Origin: Planobispora rosea | GTDB lineage: Bacteria > Actinomycetota > Actinomycetes > Streptosporangiales > Streptosporangiaceae | DNA: 64,000 nt | Reading direction: 5' to 3' | Assembly (NCBI RefSeq): GCF_014648175.1 | Contig: NZ_BMQP01000002.1 | Span: 124,001-188,000 of the forward strand | Shown here: positions 24,401 to 32,964 of the stretch, piece by piece | Position numbering within the stretch: position 1 is the first letter of the stretch | Layout of the letters: each line of letters opens with the position of its first letter | The notes under the pieces: generated by a model | What the model saw: the letters and a program-made list of their open reading frames with translations, nothing else | What the model was told of the DNA's origin: nothing | Databases searched by the model: none | Translations under genes and position numbers: made by a program

Positions 24401-25667
24401 GCGCCGCGGCGTCGGCCGCGGCGAAACGCCGGGCGGTGGCCACCGTCACCGCCCCGGCCATGACGATCAGCCCGAAGACCGTCATCGCGATCCGGAACCC
24501 GGACGCCTCGCCCAGCGCGTACAGCGGTATCGAGGCCAGCGTGCCCACCCCGAGGCAGAACACCGCCCACGCGTACGCCTGCGAACGCACCTCCCCCGGA
24601 GAGACCCGGCCCACCAGCGACAGGTAGGGCGGCAGGAAGGCGCCGCCCCCCACCCCCATCACGAACATCACCACGAAGGCCGTCGCCGGCGACGGCGACC
24701 AGCCCAGGACCACCACCCCCGAGGCGAACAGCAGCGCCGAACGGCCCGCGACCGTCGCCACGCCGTACCAGTCGTCCCGCGAGGAGGCCCGGGTCGCCTG
24801 GCGTCCGCCGATGAAAAGGCCCGCCACCTGCCCGGCCCCGGCCGTGGTCAGCGCCGCGCCCCGGGCCGCCGCCTCAAGCTCGAAGACGTCGCTGAGGAAC
24901 AGCGACAACATCTGCGGCAGCGCGACCAGCGCCGTTCCCGACAGCAGCGCCGCCAGCCACAGCCGCCGCAGCGTCCTGATCCGCAGCAGCAGCCGGGTGC
25001 CCGCGGCGAACGGCAGGCCCCGCCCTCCCCCGGCGTCCCTGCCCGCGGCGTCCCGGGCCTGCCGGGATCGCGTGCGGCCGGGGTCGCGGAGCCGTACCAC
25101 GAACACCAGCAGCAGGAAGGTCGGGATCGACAGCAGGATGAACGCCCACCGCCAGCCGCAGGCGGCGGCCAGCGCGCCCGCGGCGATGGCGGAGACCTGG
25201 CTGAGCGGGCCCGCCAGCCGGTGGAGCTGGAAGACGCGGGGGTGGACCTGCGGCGGGTAGTAGTCGGTGAGCAGGCTGGGGTGCACCACCTCGTTGCTCA
25301 CCCGGCCCAGCCCGGCCAGCAGCCGCACCGCGAACAGCAGCGCCACCGTGGCCACCACCCCGGTCAGCGCGCTCATCGTGCCCCACAGCAGGGCCGCCCC
25401 GGCCACCAGCCACACCCGGTTGACCCGGTCGGCGACGTAGCCCAGCGGGACCGCCGCCAGCAGGATGAACACGCTGACGATCGACCCGATCGCGCCGATG
25501 GCGGTGTCGCTGAGCCCGAACGCGTCGCGGATCTCCGGGGAGAGCGTGGCGAAGGCCAGCCGGTCGATCTCGTCGACGAAGTTCAGCCCGAACAGCAGGG
25601 CGAGCGGGAAGGCGGGTGCCCCGGCGGTGACCGCGCCGAGGCGACCCGGGACGACGGCTCTCGTCAC
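24375..25667 (-). CDS. MFS transporter
   Basis: 430 residues from a GTG at 25667 with GGGAG 8 nt upstream. About 12 membrane segments. FVDEIDRLAFATLSPEIRDAF at the N-terminus and LGYVADRVNRVWLVAGAALLWG (motif A-like, DRxxR) are typical of the spinster-like/ACS-type branch of the superfamily. A charged, Gly/Arg-rich central loop (RTRSRQARDAAGRD) separates the two halves. No substrate can be assigned. It is divergent from the NUDIX gene with a 95-bp spacer. Confidence 0.88.
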   Translation of the reverse strand: MTRAVVPGRLGAVTAGAPAFPLALLFGLNFVDEIDRLAFATLSPEIRDAFGLSDTAIGAIGSIVSVFILLAAVPLGYVADRVNRVWLVAGAALLWGTMSALTGVVATVALLFAVRLLAGLGRVSNEVVHPSLLTDYYPPQVHPRVFQLHRLAGPLSQVSAIAAGALAAACGWRWAFILLSIPTFLLLVFVVRLRDPGRTRSRQARDAAGRDAGGGRGLPFAAGTRLLLRIRTLRRLWLAALLSGTALVALPQMLSLFLSDVFELEAAARGAALTTAGAGQVAGLFIGGRQATRASSRDDWYGVATVAGRSALLFASGVVVLGWSPSPATAFVVMFVMGVGGGAFLPPYLSLVGRVSPGEVRSQAYAWAVFCLGVGTLASIPLYALGEASGFRIAMTVFGLIVMAGAVTVATARRFAAADAAALRSRDGDA

Positions 25668-25762
25668 GAGGGCTCCCTGGCGGCCGGATCTTGTTCTGTT
25701 GTCTAAGTCCCGGCCGGGGGCGGCGTCAAGAGAGGAAAGGGCGGAATGCGAGAATTCTGGAG

Positions 25763-26212
25763 ATGTCACCGGTCCCCAGCGTCCGCGCCGTCCTCCTCGA
25801 CGGCGACCGTCTCGTGCTGTTCCGCCGCACCGTGCCCGGCAGGGAGCTCTACTGGTCGGCTCCGGGCGGGCATGTCGAGCCCGAGGACGCCTCCCTGGAG
25901 CACACCCTCCACCGCGAGCTGCTGGAGGAACTGGGCGCCACCGTCACCGCCGTCACCCCGCTGACCACGCTCAGCTGCCCGCGCGAGGGGGGCGTCAAGC
26001 TCCAGCACGTGTACGGCTGCCGCCTGGTCTCCATGGACCTCGCCCTGCGCAGCGGCCCGGAGTTCAGCGACCCGGCCAAGGGCCTCTACGAGGTGGTACG
26101 GCTCCCGCTCGACCCCGCCGAGATCACCGCCATCAACCTCATCCCCCCGGAGCTGGGCGACTATCTCGCCACCACCGTCACCCGCCTGCCCGCCCTGATC
26201 GGCTCCGTCTGA
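25763..26212 (+). CDS. NUDIX hydrolase
   Basis: 149 residues. The NUDIX box reads GGHVEPEDASLEHTLHRELL followed by EELG; it keeps the REL-EE metal-binding core but has one extra residue between the glycine end and the REL helix, and Asp where Glu is common. The start at 25763 is where family similarity begins (VRAVLLDGDRLVLFRR); the ribosome-binding site is poor because GGAG touches the ATG. NUDIX enzymes hydrolyse nucleoside diphosphates linked to another moiety; the actual substrate is not predictable. Confidence 0.88.
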   Translation: MSPVPSVRAVLLDGDRLVLFRRTVPGRELYWSAPGGHVEPEDASLEHTLHRELLEELGATVTAVTPLTTLSCPREGGVKLQHVYGCRLVSMDLALRSGPEFSDPAKGLYEVVRLPLDPAEITAINLIPPELGDYLATTVTRLPALIGSV

Positions 26213-26258
26213 TCGGCTCCGTCCGATCGGCCGGCCCCGCTCGCCGGCGGGGAACGGG

Positions 26259-27158
26259 TCAGGGCGCGAGGGCCTCCAGCGCCGCCTCGGCCCGGCGCAT
26301 CGACTCCCCGGGATCGGCGTGGGGCGAGCCGATCTCCGGATCGAAGTTGAGGTCGTGGAAGACGTCGGTCACGCCCTGCGCCGCCAGAGCGGCCAGATCC
26401 CCGCGGATCTCCTCGAACGAGCCGCTGAGCGGCTTGCGGCCGGGGGCGCCCGAGGGCCGGACCAGGGTGACCGCCCGGGTGACGAAGCGCAGCGACCCGG
26501 GATCCCGCCCGGCGGCCTGGGCCGCCTCCTTGACGATGGAGATCTTCTCGCCGAGTCCGGCCGGGTCCTCGCGGCTCGCGCTCACCCAGCCGTCCGCCAG
26601 CCGTCCCGCGCGCCGCAGGGCCGCCTCCGCGCCCCCGCCCAGCAGGATCGGCGGAGGCGCGGCCGGCCGGGGGTCCTGGTGCACCGGCGGCAGCCGGTAG
26701 AACTCGCCCTCGTGCTGCACGGTCTCCTGCGTCCAGAGTCTCCTCAGCACCTGGAGGAACTCCTCCGCCCGCCTGCCGCGCCGTTCCATCGGCACCCCCG
26801 AGGCGGTGAACTCCTCCGGCTGCCAGCCCAGCCCGAGCCCGGCGTCCAGCCTGCCGCCGGAGACCGCCTGAAGGCTCGCGAGCTGCTTGGCCAGCAGCGC
26901 GGGCGAGAAGAACGGCATGTTCAGGACCGCCACCCCCAGCCGGATCCGGCTGGTCACCCCCGCCACGTAGGCCAGCGTGACCACCGGGTCGTGCACACTG
27001 CGGTAGACGGGCCCCATCGCGTGCCCCTGCGGGTACAGCAGCCGCTGGAAGGTCCACACCTCGTGATAGCCGAGCTCCTCGGCCCTGCGGGCGACCCGGA
27101 CCATGTTGGCGGGCGTCGCCCACGACCCCGACACCGGCACCGCGAATCCGATTCTCAT
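26259..27158 (-). CDS. LLM-class F420-dependent oxidoreductase
   Basis: 299 residues, standard length for the luciferase-like TIM barrel. MRIGFAVPVSGSWATPANMV, AEELGYHEVWTFQRLLYP, TSRIRLGVAVLNMPFFSPALL, LQAVSGGRLDAGLGLGWQPE and ILLGGGAEAALRRAGRLADGW are hallmark strands. It should use reduced F420 (or FMN) to reduce or oxidise a small molecule; several such paralogues per genome are normal in actinobacteria. It stands alone, with the HAD gene further upstream on the same strand (70-bp gap). Confidence 0.92.
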   Translation of the reverse strand: MRIGFAVPVSGSWATPANMVRVARRAEELGYHEVWTFQRLLYPQGHAMGPVYRSVHDPVVTLAYVAGVTSRIRLGVAVLNMPFFSPALLAKQLASLQAVSGGRLDAGLGLGWQPEEFTASGVPMERRGRRAEEFLQVLRRLWTQETVQHEGEFYRLPPVHQDPRPAAPPPILLGGGAEAALRRAGRLADGWVSASREDPAGLGEKISIVKEAAQAAGRDPGSLRFVTRAVTLVRPSGAPGRKPLSGSFEEIRGDLAALAAQGVTDVFHDLNFDPEIGSPHADPGESMRRAEAALEALAP

Positions 27159-27227
27159 GCGGGAACCCTACGCGGCGGGCCGCACCCGGGCGATCATCCT
27201 CGCCGGTCGGCAGGTGCCCGCAGGGAC

Positions 27228-28013
27228 TCAATCGACCATGTCGATGAGGTCGGCGACCGAGTCGACCACCTGGGACGGGCGGAACGGGTAGCGGTCCACC
27301 TGCTCCTTGGCCATCACCCCGGTGAGCACCAGGATCGTGTGCAGCCCCGCCTCCATGCCGGAGACGATGTCGGTGTCCATCCGGTCGCCGATCATCGCGG
27401 TGCTCTCGCTGTGCCCGTCGATGGCCCGCAGCGCGCTGCGCATCATCATCGGGTTGGGCTTGCCCACGAAGTACGGCTCCACGCCGGTCGCCTTGGTGAT
27501 CAGCGCCGCGACCGCCCCGCAGGCCGGCAGCGAGCCCTCGTTCGAGGGACCGACCGGGTCGGGGTTGGTGGCGATGAACCGGGCCCCGCCCTCGATCAGC
27601 CGGATCGCCCGCGTTATCTGGGTGAAGCTGTAGGTGCGGGTCTCCCCGAGGACCACGTAGTCGGGGTCGATGTCGGTCAGGACGTAACCGATCTCGTGCA
27701 GAGCGGTGGTCAGCCCGGCCTCGCCCACCGCGTACGCCGAACCGCCGGGACGCTGGTCGTCGAGGAACTTGGCGGTGGCCAGGGCCGAGGTCCAGATCGA
27801 CTCCGCAGGCACCTCGAGACCGGCGGCGCGCAGCCGTACGGCCAGGTCGCGCGGGGTGTAGATGGAGTTGTTGGTGAGCACCATGAACCGCTTGCCGCTG
27901 TCGCGCAGACGGCGGATGAACTCGTCGGCCCCGGGCACCGGATGACCCTCATGGACGAGGACGCCGTCCATGTCCGACAGCCAGCACTCGATCGGCTTGC
28001 GCTCGTCCACCAT
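27228..28013 (-). CDS. HAD-IIA (NagD-like) phosphatase
   Basis: 261 residues from the ATG at 28013 ([20 protein letters not shown]). HAD motif I is DMDGV, motif II LTNNS, motif III lysine in [10 protein letters not shown], and motif [13 protein letters not shown]. This set with the NagD-type cap ([17 protein letters not shown]) identifies the subclass IIA phosphatases, which act on nucleoside monophosphates, phosphoglycolate or 4-nitrophenylphosphate. A longer reading frame upstream has no ribosome-binding site and runs into the repeat region at 28127. Confidence 0.93.
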   Translation of the reverse strand: MVDERKPIECWLSDMDGVLVHEGHPVPGADEFIRRLRDSGKRFMVLTNNSIYTPRDLAVRLRAAGLEVPAESIWTSALATAKFLDDQRPGGSAYAVGEAGLTTALHEIGYVLTDIDPDYVVLGETRTYSFTQITRAIRLIEGGARFIATNPDPVGPSNEGSLPACGAVAALITKATGVEPYFVGKPNPMMMRSALRAIDGHSESTAMIGDRMDTDIVSGMEAGLHTILVLTGVMAKEQVDRYPFRPSQVVDSVADLIDMVD

Positions 28014-28126
28014 TCCCCCGTGTTCATCCCAATAGTCCTGATAAGCAGGAAACCAGGATGACAGGTACACGGCGATGACCGGACCGCGCCACCGCCCGGG
28101 TCCGCCGCCCGGGGTCACCGCGCCGC

Positions 28127-28204
28127 GCCACCGGGCGGGGTCACTGCACGGTGCCACCGGGCGGGGTCACTGCACGGTGCCACCGGGCGGGGTCACTGCA
28201 CGGT
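28127..28204. repeat. Three perfect 26-bp tandem repeats
   Basis: Identical units 28127-28152, 28153-28178 and 28179-28204 (each starts GCCACCGGGCGGGG and ends TCACTGCACGGT); a degenerate unit precedes at about 28089-28126. The first unit in minus-strand order covers the last codons and stop of the SnoaL-like gene, so each unit recreates ACCGTGCAGTGA. Replication slippage at a gene end is the simplest cause. Confidence 0.92.
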
Positions 28205-28624
28205 GCGCCAGGCCTGCTCCTCGACGAGCTCCTTGCTCCGCCAGCCGTACATGGTGCGGATCATGCGGTGGTGGTACCAGCCGCCGCCCCGGATGAGACC
28301 GGTCGTGTCGGCGGCGACCATCTCCCTGGACGGCGCCAGCGTGTCGGTGAAGGAGGCCGTGACCACGGCCTCGTCGCCCTCGAAGCGGACGGACGTCGTC
28401 CCGATCAGGTGCTGCCGGCCCGGCCACTGGGAGAGCACCTCGGCCAGCCACTGGCGCACCTCGTCCCGGGTGCCCCTGATCCCGCCGGCCGCCGTGTAGT
28501 CGATCACCGCGTCGGGGGTGAACACCAGGTCGAGCCGGGCCCAGTCCCCGGCGTCGATGGCGTGGGTGTAGCGGGCCAGCACGTCGCCGATCTCCAGACG
28601 GTCCGCGATCTCCTGTGGTTTCAT
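28193..28624 (-). CDS. SnoaL-like (NTF2-fold) protein
   Basis: 143 residues. EIGDVLARYTHAIDAGDWARL, followed by VFTPDAVIDYTAAGGIRG, RRQH-type turn (GRQHLIGTTSVRFEGDEAVV) and GGGWYHHRMIRTMYGWR is the classic SnoaL_4/NTF2-like pattern of polyketide cyclases, steroid isomerases and ring-hydroxylating dioxygenase beta-like proteins. Substrate unknown. A palindromic operator-like site and a TATATA box lie just upstream, so it is likely under a TetR-type repressor. The stop lies in the tandem repeat at 28127-28204. Confidence 0.88.
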   Translation of the reverse strand: MKPQEIADRLEIGDVLARYTHAIDAGDWARLDLVFTPDAVIDYTAAGGIRGTRDEVRQWLAEVLSQWPGRQHLIGTTSVRFEGDEAVVTASFTDTLAPSREMVAADTTGLIRGGGWYHHRMIRTMYGWRSKELVEEQAWRTVQ

Positions 28625-28636
28625 GACCCATATCCA

Positions 28637-28650
28637 ACCAAACGCTTGGT
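28637..28650. promoter_or_regulatory. TetR-type operator-like palindrome
   Basis: ACCAAACGCTTGGT has 5-bp perfect arms around ACGC and directly abuts a TATATA -10-like box for the SnoaL-like gene, 13-26 nt before its ATG. No tetR gene is adjacent; the only TetR in the window is at 33296-33865. Confidence 0.5.
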
Positions 28651-28820
28651 ATATATGCGAGAATCCGGGCCCCCTTTCACGCCTCCCACCGCATCCGCGC
28701 GTCTCGTCGTCGCTCCACTCCACGGATTCCCCTTCTGCCCGAGTTTCGTGAACACACCCCCTCTCCTTTACGTTGTAGATTCTTTCTTGGAACGGTCCCG
28801 CCCTGTGATTCACTTGCCGG

Positions 28821-29765
28821 GTGAGCGAGAGCGACGATCTCATCGGTGAACTGGGCCGGATCGGCCTCCGGTACGGCGACGCGCCCCCCGAGGTGCTGCC
28901 GACCCGGCCGGACGTGATCATCGTGCGGGCCGGGTCCGTCGTGGTCAAGGCGCACGCCCCCGGCGCCGCCGGGGAGCCGCTGGCACTGCGGATGCGCGCC
29001 GCCCGGCACCCGGCGCTGCGCGGGATCCTGCTGGAGCCGGTGACCGAGGAGGTCATGGAGGTCCACGGCAGGCTGGTCACCGTCTGGCCGACCGGCGTCC
29101 CGGTGGACCACGACGCCCCGCAGGCCGCCCCCTGGGAGGCGGGCGCCCGGCTGCTGGCCAGGATGCACGCCGTACCGCCCGACGCCCTCCCCCCGCTGCC
29201 GGCCTCGGGCGGGCCCCCTCGGGTGGAGCAGGTCGTCGCCCGGCTCCGGGGCGACTCGGCGGCCGAACGCGTCGTGCGCCGCGCCTTCGACTGCCTGCCC
29301 GGCCTCGGCGGCGAGCCCGGACAGACGCTCGCGCCCGGACAGGCTCCCGCGTCCGGGGACGGCCGGCGGCTGCTGGCGCACGGCGACTGGCACATGGGGC
29401 AGATGGTCCGCCACCGGGGCGAGTGGATCCTCATCGACGCCGACGACATGGGTGTCGGGGATCCCGCCTGGGACCTGGCCAGGCCGGCGGCCTGGTTCGC
29501 GGCCGGGCTGCTGGAGCCGGAGGCCTGGCACCGCTTCCTGGGGGCCTACCGCGCCGAGGGCGGGTGCGCGGTCCCTCCGGACGGCGATCCGTGGGAGCGG
29601 CTGGAGGTTCCGGCCCAGGCGCTGACGGTACAGCTCGCGGCGGCCGCGGTGGCGACCGCGGCGCGGCAGGAGCGGGAATTGGACGAGGTAGAGACGATGT
29701 TGATCGATACCTGCCACAGGATTGTTAAGTTCCGTAGCGCCTGTCATAGTGTGGCGACGCAGTAA
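28821..29765 (+). CDS. Aminoglycoside phosphotransferase-like (APH) protein
   Basis: 314 residues from a GTG. The kinase-like fold is visible as VIIVRAGSVVVKAHAP (beta strand with the ATP-binding Lys), the catalytic RLLAHGDWHMGQMV (HGD) and WILIDADDMGVGDPAWDLA (metal-binding DxD and GDPAWDLA). The HGDxHxxN motif has Gln in place of the usual metal-binding Asn, a noteworthy substitution. It could be a resistance or metabolic small-molecule kinase. It lies upstream of the zinc-ribbon gene with a 41-bp gap on the same strand. Confidence 0.88.
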   Translation: MSESDDLIGELGRIGLRYGDAPPEVLPTRPDVIIVRAGSVVVKAHAPGAAGEPLALRMRAARHPALRGILLEPVTEEVMEVHGRLVTVWPTGVPVDHDAPQAAPWEAGARLLARMHAVPPDALPPLPASGGPPRVEQVVARLRGDSAAERVVRRAFDCLPGLGGEPGQTLAPGQAPASGDGRRLLAHGDWHMGQMVRHRGEWILIDADDMGVGDPAWDLARPAAWFAAGLLEPEAWHRFLGAYRAEGGCAVPPDGDPWERLEVPAQALTVQLAAAAVATAARQERELDEVETMLIDTCHRIVKFRSACHSVATQ

Positions 29766-29806
29766 GTTGTGGGTACGACCCGATGCCCAGGCAAGGAGAT
29801 CGACCA

Positions 29807-30088
29807 ATGCAGTGCCCGAAGTGTCGCGGCAACATGCGCACTTATGAGCGCAATGGTGTCCATATCGACCAGTGCGACGGCTGTCGCGGGATCTTCCTGG
29901 ACTACGGCGAGCTTGAGACGCTGACCCGCATGGAGAGCCAGTGGTCCCAGCAGCACGCCGCTCCTCCGCCTCCGCCTCCGCCGCCCGCCCACGGCGCTCC
30001 CGGCTGGGGCGCTCCGGCCCCGCACTACGGCGGCCACTACGGCCACCACCGTCAGCGCAGCTGGGTGGGCATGCTCTTCTCCACCTGA
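29807..30088 (+). CDS. TFIIB-type zinc-ribbon protein
   Basis: 93 residues starting MQCPKCRGNM; AAGGAG is 9 nt upstream. The zinc ribbon consists of CPKC and CDGC with the family tail GIFLDYGELETL (zf-TFIIB). The rest is a Pro/His/Gly-rich tail (eight consecutive Pro, then GGHYGHHRQR), probably disordered. Small proteins of this kind are common in actinobacteria and of unknown function; they may bind nucleic acid or protein partners. Confidence 0.9.
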   Translation: MQCPKCRGNMRTYERNGVHIDQCDGCRGIFLDYGELETLTRMESQWSQQHAAPPPPPPPPAHGAPGWGAPAPHYGGHYGHHRQRSWVGMLFST

Positions 30089-30146
30089 TCCATCCGGGAG
30101 GGCGACCTCCACTCAGGGAGGCGTCCTCCGCCCGGGATGGCGACGA

Positions 30147-30173
30147 GACCGCGATCTTCACGAGATCGCGGTC
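30147..30173. terminator. Bidirectional hairpin terminator
   Basis: GACCGCGATCT pairs with AGATCGCGGTC across a 5-nt loop, followed by TTCGTGTTT. It lies between the convergent zinc-ribbon and lipoprotein genes. Confidence 0.75.
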
Positions 30174-30210
30174 TTCGTGTTTCCCGGCGGGACAGCGGGA
30201 GGAGGCGGGA

Positions 30211-31221
30211 CTACTTGGGGAACTTGTCCGGCTTGACCGGCTTGGACTGGACGGTGCCGCCCTTGACGGAGTGCAGGGTGAGCGTCCAGTTGTTCCAGCG
30301 GATGTACGCACCGGAGTAGGTGGTCTTGAAGGGCACCTTCTTGCCGAACTCGGTGAACTCGCACGACCTGCTGAACGTGCGGGCCTTGCCGTCCCAGTCG
30401 CTGCCCGTGGTGTAGAAGACCCTGTACGTGCCGTCGCGCATGCCGCGTATCGTCGTCTTGGACTTCTTCCGCACGTAGAAGGAGAGCACCCGCTTGCCGC
30501 CGCGTGTCACCACGACGACGGCGTCGCGCGAGCCGCCGTTGTCGACCTTCAGCGAGCCCCTGCCGGTGCGGCTCTCGGAGCTGATGATCTTCCCGTTGGA
30601 CAGGCGGCGGTTCTTGGGCTCGGAGAACTTCACCGGGATCACGTCCGCCGGGTATCCCGCCAGCCCCTCGGCTGCGCTCTTCAGCCGCGTCAGGTCACCT
30701 CCGCCCTCCAGGTCGGCCAGGACCGCGGACCCGGTGCACACCTGCTGCGACTCCACGTCCCAGCGGACGTCGCCGACGGCGGTGCCCAGCTCGCGCAGCG
30801 CGCCGAGGTAGTTGCCGTGCTGCGCCGCCACCTCCGGCGGCGGGGTCAGCACCGACAGCCGGGCGACGGCCTCGTTCACCGCACCGGTGGTGCTCTCGAC
30901 CCGGCGGTCGAGGTCCTTGAGCCCGCGGGTGCCGGCCAGTTTCCGCAGCGCGTCCCGGACCGGCTCGCCGGCCTGCTCCAGCTCGGCCCGGTAGGCCTCG
31001 GCCGTCAGCGCCGCCGGGGAGGGCGTGACGGCCGGGGAGGCACCGGTGGACGGGTTCCCGGCCGGGACGTCCGTCCCGCCGGGCGAGCCCACGACCCCGC
31101 CCGCGGTGGCCTGCCCGCGTACAGGCTCGCGCTCGGGGGTGAGGGCGGAACACGCGGTCAGAGCGGCTACGGTGACCACGGCGCAGGGAAGCAGACGGCG
31201 AGCAGCCGGGGGGATACTCAT
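30211..31221 (-). CDS. Putative lipoprotein of unknown function
   Basis: 336 residues from the ATG at 31221, with GGGG 4 nt upstream; an in-frame GTG at 31230 would add three residues. VVTVAALTAC is a lipobox with Cys at about 24. A Gly/Pro/Ser-rich linker follows (to about residue 70), then a helical domain (AYRAELEQAGEPVRDALRKL to about 200) and a C-terminal beta-rich domain (VDNGGSRDAVVVVTRGGKRV to the end) with one conserved Cys (CEF). The C-terminal part resembles domains seen in secreted actinobacterial proteins. It should sit on the outer face of the membrane. Confidence 0.8.
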   Translation of the reverse strand: MSIPPAARRLLPCAVVTVAALTACSALTPEREPVRGQATAGGVVGSPGGTDVPAGNPSTGASPAVTPSPAALTAEAYRAELEQAGEPVRDALRKLAGTRGLKDLDRRVESTTGAVNEAVARLSVLTPPPEVAAQHGNYLGALRELGTAVGDVRWDVESQQVCTGSAVLADLEGGGDLTRLKSAAEGLAGYPADVIPVKFSEPKNRRLSNGKIISSESRTGRGSLKVDNGGSRDAVVVVTRGGKRVLSFYVRKKSKTTIRGMRDGTYRVFYTTGSDWDGKARTFSRSCEFTEFGKKVPFKTTYSGAYIRWNNWTLTLHSVKGGTVQSKPVKPDKFPK

Positions 31222-31284
31222 TTTCCCCACTATCGCTGGATCGATCCTTATGCGTCAAACCCCATTGATCTCACTCCGCCGATC

Positions 31285-32964
31285 TCACTCCTTCACTTGC
31301 TCCGTGAGTTCCGCCGGCCGCTCCGACCGCTCCGACCGCTCCGACCGCTCAGTCGACCGTTCCGAGAGCGTCCCCTCCCGGTCGAGGACCAGCCGGCGGG
31401 TGATCCCCGCGGCCTCCAGGAACGGCAGGTCGTGGCTGGCCACGATGAGCGCGCCCCGGTACGCCTCCAGCGCCTGCGCGAGCCGGCGGACGCTGGCCAG
31501 GTCGAGGTTGTTGGTCGGCTCGTCCAGCAGCAGGAGCCACGGCGGCGGCTCCGCCGAGAGCAGCGCCGCCAGCACCGCGCGGAAGCGCTCGCCGCCCGAG
31601 AGCGCCCCGGCGGGCAGGTCGGCCCGCCCGCCGCGGAACAGGAAGCGGGCGAGCCGGGCCCGCAGCGCGTTGACCGGGGCCGACGGCGCGAACCGGCGCA
31701 CGTTGTCCACCACGCTCAGCGTGTCGTCCAGCAGGTCCAGCCGCTGCGGCAGGTACCCCACGCCGGGTACGCCCACCTCGACCGCGCCCGCCGCCGGATC
31801 CAGTTCCCCGGCGATCGTGCGCAGCAGCGTGGTCTTGCCGGACCCGTTCGGGCCGAGCAGCGCGATCCGCTCGGGGCCCCGTACGACCAGTTCCTGCACC
31901 GTCGTCCCGCTCACCGTCCGCACGCGGGTGAGGGTCAGCACGGTCTTGCCCGCGGGCACGGCCGTCTCGGGCAGCGCGATGCGGATCGCGGCGTCGTCGC
32001 GTACGGCCGCCTCCGCCTCACCGAGCCGCTCGCGGGCCTCGGCGAGCTTGGCGGCGTGCATGTTGCGGTGCTTGCCCGCCGCCACCTGCGCCTGCCGCTT
32101 GCGCTCCTGCATGATGACCTTCGGTTCCCGTTTCTGCTCGTACATCTTGTTGCCGTAGCGGACCCGGCGGGCCAGCTTCACCTGGGCCTGCTCCCATTCG
32201 CGCTTCTGGCGGCGCACGTCGGCCCCGGCGACCCGGACCATGCGCTCGGCGGCCTCCTGTTCGGCCGCGAGCATCTCCTCGTAGGCCGGGAGGTTCCCGC
32301 CGTACATCCGGATCGCGCCGCCGGTCAGGTCGGCGATGGCGTCGACCCGTTCCAGCAGGGCGCGGTCGTGACTGACCACCACCAGTACCCCGCTCCACGA
32401 TTCCACCGCGGCGTAGAGCCGGCGGCGGGCGTCGAGGTCGAGGTTGTTGGTCGGCTCGTCCAGCAGCAGCACGTCCGGCCTGCGCAGGAACAGCGCGGCG
32501 AGCCCGACCATGACGGTCTCGCCGCCGGACAGCGTCGCCACCGTCCGGTCGAGGCCGACGTGATCCAGGCCGAGCCGGTCGAGCTCGGCGCGGGCGCGCT
32601 CCTCGACGTCCCAGTCGTCGCCGACCACGGCGAAGTTCTCCGCGGAGACGTCGCCGCGCTCGATGGCCAGCAGCGCGGCCCGCCGCTCGGCGATGCCCAG
32701 CAGGTCGGAGACGGTGCGGGCGGTGCCCAGCGGGAGGTTCTGCGGCAGGTAGCCGATCTCGCCGGTGACCGCGACGGATCCCGCCAGGGGGGTCAGCTCA
32801 CCGGCGATCAGCCGCAGGAGGGTGGACTTGCCCGAGCCGTTGACCCCGATCAGGCCGGTACGGCCGGGCGGGAGCGCGACGTCGAGATCCTCCAGGACGA
32901 TCGTGCCGTCCGGCCAGGCGTAGGAGAGGTTGTCGCAGACGATCGAGAAAGACGGAATAGACAC
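31285..32964 (-). CDS. ABC-F family ATPase
   Basis: 559 residues with two nucleotide-binding domains on one chain and no membrane segments. NBD1: GVNGSGKS, LSGGETVMVGLAALFL, LLLDEPTNNLDL. NBD2: GPNGSGKT, LSGGERFRAVLAALL, LLLDEPTNNLDL. The charged linker between them (REWEQAQVKLARRVRYGNKM, then VIMQERKRQAQ) is the P-site tRNA interaction motif region. It starts at a GTG with GGGAG 9 nt upstream. Members of this family act on the ribosome, either as translation factors or in antibiotic resistance; the long untranslated leader hints at drug-responsive control. A Ser/Glu/Arg repeat tail ends the protein. Confidence 0.92.
   Translation of the reverse strand: MSIPSFSIVCDNLSYAWPDGTIVLEDLDVALPPGRTGLIGVNGSGKSTLLRLIAGELTPLAGSVAVTGEIGYLPQNLPLGTARTVSDLLGIAERRAALLAIERGDVSAENFAVVGDDWDVEERARAELDRLGLDHVGLDRTVATLSGGETVMVGLAALFLRRPDVLLLDEPTNNLDLDARRRLYAAVESWSGVLVVVSHDRALLERVDAIADLTGGAIRMYGGNLPAYEEMLAAEQEAAERMVRVAGADVRRQKREWEQAQVKLARRVRYGNKMYEQKREPKVIMQERKRQAQVAAGKHRNMHAAKLAEARERLGEAEAAVRDDAAIRIALPETAVPAGKTVLTLTRVRTVSGTTVQELVVRGPERIALLGPNGSGKTTLLRTIAGELDPAAGAVEVGVPGVGYLPQRLDLLDDTLSVVDNVRRFAPSAPVNALRARLARFLFRGGRADLPAGALSGGERFRAVLAALLSAEPPPWLLLLDEPTNNLDLASVRRLAQALEAYRGALIVASHDLPFLEAAGITRRLVLDREGTLSERSTERSERSERSERPAELTEQVKE
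31319..31345. repeat. 9-bp microsatellite in ABC-F gene
   Basis: CGCTCCGAC is repeated three times exactly, with degenerate copies on both sides, encoding the SER repeats in the C-terminal tail. Confidence 0.8.

Noticed and set aside
28625..29449. Extended minus-strand frame reaching upstream of the SnoaL-like gene
   Set aside because: The extra part lies antisense to the APH-like gene and has no domain similarity; the palindrome and TATA-like box mark the real promoter just before 28624.
31319..31345. CRISPR-like repeat
   Set aside because: The 9-bp units are contiguous, lie inside a coding region and have no spacers.
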